From assembly GCF_024166365.1 (NCBI RefSeq), contig NC_064823.1, forward strand, positions 17,850,924 through 17,914,923: a DNA stretch of 64,000 bases, written 5' to 3'. The stretch is from Elephas maximus indicus (Eukaryota > Chordata > Mammalia > Proboscidea > Elephantidae). The first letter of the stretch is position 1; every line of letters begins with the position of its first letter. Shown in pieces: positions 22,961 to 56,539 of the stretch. A program made the position numbers and the translations under genes. Below the pieces are notes generated by a model. That model was not told the origin of the DNA. It saw nothing but the letters and a program-made list of their open reading frames with translations, and did no database searches.

Positions 22961-23212
22961 CCAGAACTGTGAATACTGGACCTGTGAACCTGTCAAGGAC
23001 CTTAAGTACCTGTTTTCCAGGCATCCTCCTGCATGGCTATAAATATGCTGATGGTACCAGTGAGTTCTGGCGAAAAAGGAGAAACCCCAGTGCCTGCTAA
23101 GCCTTAAGAACAGCTGGCCACCCAAGAAAAGTATCCTTACAGGACACACCAAACCCGATTTTCCACAGCACAGTGGTTTAGGGCCAACGCTGGCCATGGG
23201 TGACCAATTTCT

Positions 23213-23230
23213 AAAGAAAGGGAGGGAGTA
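23213..23230 (+). other. ERV polypurine tract
   Basis: The run AAAGAAAGGGAGGGAG lies immediately before the 3' LTR, where plus-strand synthesis is primed in retroviruses. Confidence 0.75.
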
Positions 23231-23231
23231 A

Positions 23232-23686
23232 GGCAGAGGTCCCCAGGCTATGGAAAATTCCACTGCCTCAAACAGCTTGCTTGACATGCCCCGTTGCTTT
23301 ACATTAACATCCTGGTTCCCCCTTCCTTTAACTGCTGCCCAGAACTAGATGAAACCAGCTGAAACTGGTTTAGGTGCCACACTGACCTTTTAGTTTATTA
23401 CGTGCTTCATGCATAGTAACTTCCCAGCCTTTTGGGTGGAGATGGGCTGCCATTTTTAAACAATGTATGAAGTTAAAGGTTACCCTTACTGTACCTGTGT
23501 AGCATGATTAAGAATGTCGATGTAATTTACATGATTTCCTTGCTTGTAAGCCCTATAAAAACGACCTCCCAAAACCCTATCTTTGAACAGCCTTGGAGGC
23601 ACCAGCCCCGACTGTTTCTTTCCTTGCACAATGAAACAAAGCTGCCTTTCTGATCTCCCACCTCGGCCTCTTGTTTATTGGCTGTG
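23232..23686 (+). mobile_element. ERV 3' LTR
   Basis: It is collinear with the 5' LTR, from GGTCCCCAGGCTATGGAAAATTCC to CTTGTTTATTGGCTGTGATGA. A TATA box lies at 23554-23560. It differs from the 5' LTR by many substitutions and small indels, for example CCCCCTTCCTTTAACTG versus CCCCTTAACTG, so the insertion is old. Confidence 0.88.
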
Positions 23687-23759
23687 ATGAAAAGATTGAG
23701 AAATACTACATCAACCAAATGGAATATGTGGTCCTAGTTTGGAACCTGATTCAAATAAA

Positions 23760-24070
23760 CTTTTTTTTTTTTTTCCAGTAAGACTACAGAAGGAAAGTGA
23801 ATATTTTATATTTGATGTTATGAAAACTTTCCTCTTGGTACAATAATTATATTTACCATTATGTTTATTGATGGTATTTACAGACTCAGTGATATGATGC
23901 CTGGGATTTGTGTTAAAATAATCTAACTGGAAGAGAATAAAAAGCAGTATAGTGACACAGGATTTGCCACATGCTGCTAATAGTTGAAGCTAGATGATGG
24001 GTACACAGGGGCTTATTATACTAATCTATTTGCATTTGTATGAAACTTTCCATAATATAAAGTTTTTATA
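23760..24070 (+). mobile_element. Old unclassified interspersed repeat
   Basis: The segment 'GTTGAAGCTAGATGATGGGTACACAGGGGCTTATTATACTA' followed by 'CTTTCCATAATATAAAG' resembles a common old mammalian repeat end. A related copy is at 45400-45930. The remainder to 24425 shows nothing recognisable. Confidence 0.45.
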
Positions 24071-24425
24071 AATAAGGGACTAAAAAGCTAATTGAGTAGG
24101 GCTGGCTCACTTTAAATATCCTCCTAGTATGATCTGGGTAGGCCATTTGTTGGGAAACACCCCATCAGTAACTTTAGGTCTTTCCTACGGGGCTGGGCAG
24201 ATTCTTCTGGTAAGAGTCTCCAACCTCCTATCTGGAAGGGCAAAGTGTGGCTGCCTGAGTCTGGGAGCTATGTAGGAGGAGGCTGGGGAACAGATTGGAG
24301 GTCTCTGTATTCAGCATTAGTGTATACAGTCATGTAATCCCTGTTTTCAGAATGCTACCCACATCCTCAACTGTGTGGTTATCTCCCAGTCAGTAAATTC
24401 CATATGGATTTCTGTCTGTCTACCT

Positions 24426-24465
24426 GTTTTATATATATATATATATATATATAACACATATATAA
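24426..24465. repeat. (TA)n microsatellite
   Basis: A run of about 12 TA dinucleotides is followed by TATATAAAACA, adjacent to a SINE. Confidence 0.95.
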
Positions 24466-24712
24466 AACAAACCTGTTGCCATCCAGTCAATTCTGATTCA
24501 TAGCAACCCCACAGAACAGAATTGCCCCACAGGGTTTCCAAGAAGCGACTGGTGGATTCGAACTGCTGACCTCTTGGTTAGCTGTGAAGTTCTTTAAGTA
24601 CTGTGCCACCAGGCCTTTCTTCCCAGGTGCCTGAGGGTGGACTTGAACCTCCAATCTTTCAGGTATGTTAGCAGTTGAGTGTGTTAACTGTTTATACTAC
24701 CCAGGAACACCA
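24466..24712 (-). mobile_element. Two minus-oriented SINE segments
   Basis: 24466-24617 is a standard AfroSINE (CCATCCAGTCAATTCTGATTC ... GTGCCACCAGGCC). 24618-24712 looks like the head of the second AfroSINE subtype ('GGTGCCTGAGGGTGGACTTGAACCTCC' through 'TACTACCCAGGAAC'). Confidence 0.82.
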
Positions 24713-24779
24713 ACGTTGGATCACTGATGTGTTAAAATGTGTTATTCAAATAGATACTGTCAAATTACTTTCACAGTTA

Positions 24780-25010
24780 TCATTTACATTCTACTCAACA
24801 GTACTGGACAGTGTTCTGCATCTTTGTGGGCACTATTATTTTATTATCAGTTTCTTAATAAAAGGAAATTATTCTCTTGTTTTAATTTTGCATTTCCCCA
24901 ACTAGTAATGAGGTACAGCATATTTCCTTTTTATTGACCACATGGATTTCCTCCTTTGTGAATTACTTGTTCATATCTTTTGTCCATTTTTCTACTGGGT
25001 TGTTTGTCCT
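24780..25010 (-). mobile_element. Old L1 3' fragment
   Basis: The phrase 'TTCATATCTTTTGTCCATTTTTCTACTGGGTTGTTTG' is a familiar reversed L1 sequence. From 25010 to 25440 nothing is recognisable other than AT-rich DNA. Confidence 0.65.
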
Positions 25011-25522
25011 TTTTAAATTAATATTAATTCTCCAATTTATGTTGCAAATACTATAAAAATAATATCTGCCTTAGGCAAAAACCTCCAAAACAACGTTGAA
25101 TAATTGTGACATTAAATATTCCTATCTACTTAATGGAAACAGCTTCAATATTCCTGATTATAAAAAATCAGTAGGAAATATAAAACAGTCTTTAACATAT
25201 GTAAGTAATTTCATTCTATTCCTATTTTACTTAGAGTCTTTTATTAGGAATGGTTGCCCTACTATCAAATATTCCTTTTTCTTTGTGTTAATTAACTGCA
25301 TTATTAAGTTCTTCACTGTTAAAATGTATAACTGTAATTAAATATATAGATATTTTCAGATAAGGGTAGAAAAACAATGTATTTACCATTTGCAAAATTA
25401 AATTTTAAAATTTAATTGCTCCTCCTATACACACAGGCAACAAAATATAAAAATGAGTTTATTAGGGACTTACTTTAAAAAGGACTTAAATAAATCAAAA
25501 GATAAAGTAACTAATCGCTGTA

Positions 25523-26032
25523 TTTATTTATTTTTTTATAAAATGCATTTGCAGAAATATTTCATGAGACTGGTGCTACAAAAATAAATATAAAACAAAT
25601 ATACATTTTTACATATGTTAATTGTAACATAAATACATATTTACATGTTCAAAAATTCAAAAACTCCATGTTTTGTCCATGATTCTCAACATGTCTGAAA
25701 AGTAGGGAAAATCATAAAACCACATCTACACCACACATCATTTATGTTTTCGCATTTAAAAGATCGCTCAATACAAATATATGAACGTAAGTTCAGGGGC
25801 ATGTTCTAAGAGCAAGTTAGGTTTCCAATCTATTTTACTCTGTGAACACTACATTTTATAAGTGACTCAGGCTTCATTCTGTTTTGTTCTCTGGTTCAAA
25901 TACATGCTATGGTACAGATTAAAATTCTCTTTAGTAGAAAGGCTTTCTGAAGAAGTTATTAAATAAAAAGTCACTTTACTTGAAAGCCAACAAAGTTATT
26001 TATTAAACTTATATATCTAAAAGAAGTTTTAA
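25523..26032 (-). other. PLK4: PLK4 3' UTR (probable extent)
   Basis: On the minus strand the stop codon is followed by AT-rich single-copy DNA. Reversed AATAAA hexamers are at 25999-26004 (only about 30 nt past the stop, unlikely as sole site), 25523-25532 (two overlapping) and 25458-25463. The cluster near 25523 is the best guess for the main poly(A) site. Confidence 0.6.
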
Positions 26033-50903
<24,871 letters not shown>

Positions 50904-51536
50904 ATTTCCAGGCCCGGCCGGGGCGCCCCGGCTCAGCTCCCTTCACGCAGTCCCTCCGAGGCAGCGCTCCAAGCAGCCAGCCAGTCTTGGCGCCCATCAG
51001 GCTCGGCTCTCTAGGCCGCCGCTCCAGGCGACGACGGCACAGCCTCCGAAAGGTCTCCCGGACACCTTCCGAGGCCTGGGCAGCGCCTCCGCGCTCCCAT
51101 TTTGAAAAACGCTGGCAGGTCCCGCCCAGGCGAGGCCGGCGGTGACGTAACGGCCCGGGGAGCGCCGACGAGGCCGCGCCGGGGCGCATGCGCGCAAGCT
51201 CTCCTGGGCGGCCGGCCGGCCGGGGTTTCTAGGCCTCCGGCCGAGGGTGACAGCAGGCCCGCGGCGCCCGGCTTCTGCGTGGGCTTTCTGCGGTCCCCCG
51301 CTGCGAAGATCCGCCGCAGGACAGGTGAAAGAGCGGGCCCTAGAAATGGGACATTTACAGCCGATCGGCCAGTCACTTCGCGGCCTGAAAAACGACTTCC
51401 AGTTCCGGAAACGGTTTGAAGCGGTTGTAAAACTTCGAGTGTTTAAACGTGAGGGCACAGGAAGAAACATCACTACCATGATTAAAAAGCTTACATCTCT
51501 GTGCTTTATTCCGTAGTTTATTATAACCACAATGAA

Positions 51537-51905
51537 TGCTCTGGCAGCGCAGTGGTTAAGAGCTTGGCTGCTAACCAAAAGGTCCGCAGTTCCAATCCGC
51601 CAGCCGCCCCTTGGAAACCCTGTGGAGCAGTTCTGCTCTGTCCTGTAGAGTCGCTGTGAGTCAGAATTGATTCAAGGACAGTGGGTTTTGTTCTTTAAAA
51701 GAAGGAGCCCTGGTGGTGCAGTGGTTAAGAGCTGCTAACTGAAAGGTGGGTGGTTGGAACCCACCAGCCTCTTTGGGAGACATGTGGCAGTCTGCTTTTG
51801 TAAAGATTTACAGCCTCGGAAACCCTGTGGGGCAGTTCTACTCTGTCCTGTAGGGTCGCCATGAGTGCAAATTGACTGGATGCAACCAGTGTGGTTTCGT
51901 TTTTG
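51537..51905 (+). mobile_element. Two adjacent AfroSINEs
   Basis: 51537-51698 starts TGCTCTGGCAGCGCAGTGG and ends CAGTGGGTTTTG. 51703-51905 starts AGGAGCCCTGGTGGTGCAGTGG, has the long-head middle block, and ends GTTTCGTTTTTGG. They lie immediately outside the CpG island. Confidence 0.92.
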
Positions 51906-52494
51906 GTACTTAAAAAAATGAACTCCATACTTTAGCTAGGTAAATTACTATTAACTGTAATGTCATTTGTATAACTTACGGTTAAAAGACATCGCACGCT
52001 CATTATGATACGTATCGAACCAAAGAACCTTCCCTAAGATTGAATCTGCTTTTTGCAGATGAGGATTTGTGATGCTTAGGAGGAATATGTAACAAACCGG
52101 TGAGACCTAATCCACAAATTTAGGATTTTGTTTCTAAATCGAAGCTCTTTTTTCCTACATTAATGGATATAACAAGCTGTAAAAACCTCTGTTCAGAGAG
52201 AAGGCAACTTTTTTTTTTCATCTCTTGAAACCCTTCCTTGAAGGTTATATGTTATAGTGCTTGAGCAGTTCTCCCTCGGGTCTCAGTATCCAGTCTTCCC
52301 ATTAGGCTTGCTTTTGCCTTTGACTTTTCAAAAGTTTCTATAATTCACTATTATTGTTTTTTAAAAAACATTTATTTTCAAATAATTTCAAACTTCAGAA
52401 AAATCGTAAGTCTTGCTCTTTACTCAGATTCACCAATTCTTAACGTTTTGCCACATATATTTCATTATTTGTGTGTAGTATGTATTTATATATT
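51906..52494. other. Intergenic, mostly unassigned
   Basis: No gene. The piece 52355-52440 ('CTCAGATTCACCAATTCTTAACGTTTTGCC') belongs to the old LINE-derived repeat type also seen near 1290-2500. The remainder shows nothing recognisable. Confidence 0.5.
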
Positions 52495-52988
52495 ATGTTG
52501 TTGTTAGGTGCCCTTGAGTTAGTTCCAGCGGATAGTGACCCCTGTACCACAGAATGAAACATTGCCTGGCCCTGCACCATCCTCACGGTCCTTGCAATGT
52601 GTGAGCCTATTGTTGCAACCACTGTGTCAATCCATCTTATTGAGGGTCTCCCTCTTTTTCACCGAACCTCTACTTTATCAAGCATGATGTCTTCTCCACG
52701 AACTAGTCTCTCCTGATAACATGTCCAAAGTATGTGAGACAAAGTCTCACCATCCTTGCTTCTAAGGAGTGTTCTGGCTGTACTTCTTCCAAGACAGATG
52801 TGTTTGTTCTTCTGTGTGGGTTACACTTCAACGCGAACAAAAATTCTCACATCTGGACCAATAGGCAATATCATAATAAACAGAAAATATTGAAGTTGTT
52901 AATTTTTATTGAAGTTGTTAAGAATTTCGTTTTACTTGGATAAACAATCGATGACCATGAAAGCATCACTTAAGAAATGAAACGATGT
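52495..52988 (-). mobile_element. RTE LINE 3' end with 5' inversion
   Basis: 52495-52815 is the RTE 3' end in minus orientation (GTTGTTGTTAGGTGCCC ... AAGACAGATGTG). 52817-52988 is the same LINE in plus orientation (TGGACCAATAGGCAATATC, GTTTTACTTGGATAAACAATC), corresponding to about 17269-17445 of the other copy. The two halves point in opposite directions. Confidence 0.88.
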
Positions 52989-54241
52989 GTTGGTGTCGTC
53001 AGGTGCCCTCGAATTGGTTCCAACTCATAGCGACCCTGTGTACAACAGAATGAAACACTGCCTGGTCCTCTGTGCTATCCTCGTGATTGTTGTTATGCTT
53101 GAGCCCACTGTTGCAACCACTGTGTCAGTCTATCTCCTTGAGGGTCTTCCTCTTTTTCAGTGACCCTCCACTTTACCAAGCATGATGTCCTCCAGGGACT
53201 GGTCCCTCCTGATGACATGTCCAAAGTATGTGAGATGAAGTCTTGCCATCCTCACTTCTAAGGAGCATTCTGGCTGTACTTCTTCAAGACAGATTTGTTC
53301 ACTCTTTTGGCAGTCCATGGTACACTCAGTGTTCTTTCCCAACACCAAAACTCAAAAGGAGTCAATTCTTCAGTCTTTCTTATTCATTGTCCAGTTTCAC
53401 ATGCATATAAGGCGATTGAAAAAACCATGGCTTGCGTCAAGCCCACCTTACTCTTCAAAGTGAAATCTTTGCTTTTGAACACTTTAAAGAAGTCTTTTGC
53501 AGCAGATTTGCCCAGTGTAATGTGTCATTTGATTTCTTGACTGCTGCTTCTACGGGCATTGATCGTGGAATTCAAGTAAAGTGAAATCCTTCACAATGTC
53601 AGTCTTTTCTCTGTTCATCATGATGTTACTTGTTGGTCCAGTTGTGAAGATTTTTGTTTTCTGTATGTTGAGGTGTAATCCATACTGAAGGCTACAGCCT
53701 TTGATCTTCATTAGTAAGTGCTTCAAGCCCTCTTCACTTTCAGCAAACAAGGTTGTGTCATCTGCGTAACACAGGTTGTTAATGAGTCTTCCTCCAGTCC
53801 TAATGCCACATTCTTCTTCATATAGTCCAGCTTCTAGGTTTATTTGCTCAGCATACAGATTGAATGAGTATGGTGAAAGGATACAACCCTGATGCACATC
53901 TTTCCTGACTTTAAACCATGCAGTATCCCCTCTTGATCTATGTACCAGTGCCTCATGGGTACAATTAAGTGTTCCGGAATTCCTATTCTTCACAATGTTA
54001 TCCATAATTTGTTATGATCCACACAGTTGAATGACTTTGCATAGTCAATAAAACACAGGTAAACATCTTTCTGGTATTCTCGGCTTTCACCCAGAATCCA
54101 TCTTACATCAGCAATGATATACCTGGTTCCACGTCCTCTTGTGAATCCAGCTTGAATTTCTGGCAGTTCCCTGTCAATGTACTGCTGCAATCGCTTTTGA
54201 ATGATCTTCAGCAAAATCTTATTTGTGTGTGATATTAATGA

Positions 54242-54282
54242 TGCAAGCCCAAGCCAAGCCCGTTGCCGTCAAGTTGATACTA
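54242..54282 (-). mobile_element. Extremely truncated AfroSINE tail
   Basis: Only 'GCAAGCCCAAGCCAAGCCCG' and 'TTGCCGTCAAGTTG' remain, the reversed 3' tail. It is flanked by GATATTAATGAT and GATACTAATGAT, a probable target-site duplication inside the RTE LINE. Confidence 0.72.
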
Positions 54283-54848
54283 ATGATATTGTTCAATAAT
54301 TTATGCATTCTGTTGGATCACCTTTCTTTGGAATAGGCATAAATATGGATTTCTTCTAGTTGGTTGGCCAGGAAGCTGTCCTTCAAATTTCTTGGTATAG
54401 ACGAGTGAGTACTTGCAGCTCTGCATCCGTTTTTTGAAACATCTCAATTGGTATTCTGTCAATTCCTGGAGCCTTGCTTTTCGCCAGTGCCTTCAGTGCA
54501 GCTTGGACTTCTTCCTTCAGTACAGTTGGTGCTCAATCATATGCTGCCTCCTTAAATGGTTGAACATCGGCCAATTCATCTTGGTACGGTAACTCTTTGT
54601 GTTCCTTCCATTTTCTTTTGATGCTTCCTGTGTCATTCAGTATTTTCCCCGTACAATCCTTCAATATTGCAACTCAAGGCTTGAATTTTTTTCTTCAGTT
54701 CTTTCAGCTTGAGAAATGCCAAGCGTGTTCTTCTCTTTTGGTTTTCTAACTCAAGGTCTTTGCATATGTTATTATAATACTTTGTCCTCTTGAGCCACTC
54801 TTTGAAATCTTCTATTCATCTCTTTTACTTCATCATTTATTCTGCTCG

Positions 54849-54998
54849 CCAGTTAAGTGCTACAGCTGTTAACCCAAGGGTCGGCAATTCACATCCGCCA
54901 GGCGCTCCTTGGAAACTCTACGGGGCAGTTCTACTCTGTCCTATAGGGTCGCTATGAGTTGGAATCAACTCGACGGCACTGGGTTTTTTTGGGTATAG
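54849..54998 (+). mobile_element. AfroSINE inside the minus RTE LINE
   Basis: It starts AGTTAAGTGCTACAGCTG (head partly missing) and ends GGGTCGCTATGAGTTGGAATC, CTCGACGGCACTGGG and a T-run. It is one of the best-preserved SINE tails in the window. Confidence 0.9.
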
Positions 54999-56329
54999 CT
55001 ACTGAATGTTCAAGAGCAACTTTCAGAGTCTCTTCTGACATCCATTTTGGTCTTTCCTTTCTTTCCTGTCTGTTTAATGACCTCTTGCTTTCTTCATGTA
55101 TGAGGTCCTTCCACAACTCATCTGGTCTTCGGCCATCAGCGTTCAATGCATCAAATCTGTTCTTGAGATGGTCTCTAAATCCAGGTGAGATGTACTCAAG
55201 GCCATACTTTGGCTCTCATAGACTTGTTCTAATTTTCTTCAGCTTTTACTTGAACTTGCATATGAGCCATTGATCTGTTCCACAGTCAGCCCCTGGCCTT
55301 GTTCTGACTGATGATATCAAGCTTTTCCATTGTCTTTTTCTACAGATGTAGTCAGTTTGATTCCTGTATATTCCATCCATTGAGATCCACATGTGTAGTC
55401 ACCGTTGATATTATTATGTTTTGTCGAAAAAAGCTATTTGCAATGAAGAAGTCGTTCTCGCACAGTTCTGTCATGTGATCTCTGGCATCATTTCTACCAC
55501 CAAGGCCGTATTTTCCAACTACTGATCCTGCTTCTTTGTTTCCAACTTTTGCATTTCGGTTGCCAGTAATTGTCAATGCATCTTTATTGCAAGTTTGATC
55601 AATTTCAGACTGCTCAAGTTGGTAAAAATCTTCAATTTCTTCATCTTTGAATAATTGTCATATTAACTGGACTTCCTTGAAGGCATATGAATATTATCCT
55701 ATCACTGACAACAGTGTACTTCAGGATAGACCTTGAAATGTTCTTTTTGATGATGAATGCAACACCGTTCTTCTTCAATTTGTCATTCCCAGCTTAGTTG
55801 ACCATATAATTGTCTGATTCAAAATGGCCAATACCAGTCCATTTCAGCTCACTAATGCCTAGGATATCGATGTTTATGCATTCCATTTCATTTTTGATGA
55901 TTTCCAGTTTTCCTAGATTAATATTTCGTATGTTCCACGTTCCTATTTTTAATGGATGTTTGCAGCTGTTTCTTCTTATTTTGAGTTGTATCATATTAGC
56001 AGATGAAGGTCCCGAAAGCTTGACTGCATCCACGTCATTAAGGTTGATTCTACACTGAGGAGGCAGCTCTTTGCCTGTTGTAGTTTGAGTACTTTCCAAC
56101 CTGGGGGGGCTCATCTTCTGGCACTATGTCAGTGTACAGCTGCTATTCATAAGATTTTCACTGGATAATTTTTTTCAGAAAAAGACTGCCAGGTCCTCCT
56201 TCCTGTATTACTATTAAAGATGCTTTATTATGTTAAATACGTTTTTACTGTACCTGGAAGTGTTCCTTTAATGTTTTCTGTGCATAGAAAACTACACTGT
56301 AGAACATTTACTAGGACAAACATTTGTCT

Positions 56330-56437
56330 AACTGATATTACATACAAACCATACCTAACTGTTCCAACTTACGTACAAATTCAACTTAAATACAGCCTTA
56401 GGAACAAAAAACATTCATAAACTGGGACTGCCTGTCC
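56330..56437. mobile_element. Tigger-like transposon end fragment
   Basis: 'CAACTTACGTACAAATTCAAC' and the end GGGACTGCCTGTCC resemble the right end of the element at 49547-49849. The left end was not found. Confidence 0.5.
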
Positions 56438-56539
56438 ATTACATTCCCCCTCTATCAACTTGTAAATTATATACTGTTTTAGTGATTATTCTAGAGCAGT
56501 GGTTCTCAGTATGGTCTGTGTACTCCTAGTGGGGGTCTC

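Larger units (their letters stand above)
13773..23690 (+). mobile_element. Class I (gammaretrovirus-like) endogenous retrovirus, degenerate
   Basis: Two related LTRs (about 13773-14237 and 23232-23686) flank a recognisable but broken gag-pro-pol interior. Order: gag matrix-like piece, an RTE insertion, gag p12/capsid/zinc-knuckle remnants, protease, reverse transcriptase, RNase H and integrase. Only about 180 bp separates the integrase end from the polypurine tract, so env is essentially deleted. All reading frames carry stops and frameshifts; no functional protein can be made. A primer-binding site and the host target-site duplication could not be identified with confidence. Confidence 0.92.
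52989..56190 (-). mobile_element. Near full-length RTE-type LINE
   Basis: The minus strand encodes, from 56114 downward, KIGTWNIRNINLGKLEIIKN, GISELKWTGIGHFES, then TITGNRNAKVGNKEAGS, reverse-transcriptase pieces IQAGFTRGRGTRY, CFIDYAKSFNCVDH and the catalytic LCYADDTTLF (about 53765). The 3' end at 52989 is GTTGGTGTCGTCAGGTGCCC. Stops, frameshifts and a SINE inactivate it. The endonuclease motif reads GNRNAK where the other copy has GDWNAR. Confidence 0.92.

Noticed and set aside
23041-23215. ERV env gene
   Set aside because: Only about 175 bp lie between the integrase end and the polypurine tract, with no recognisable envelope motif.
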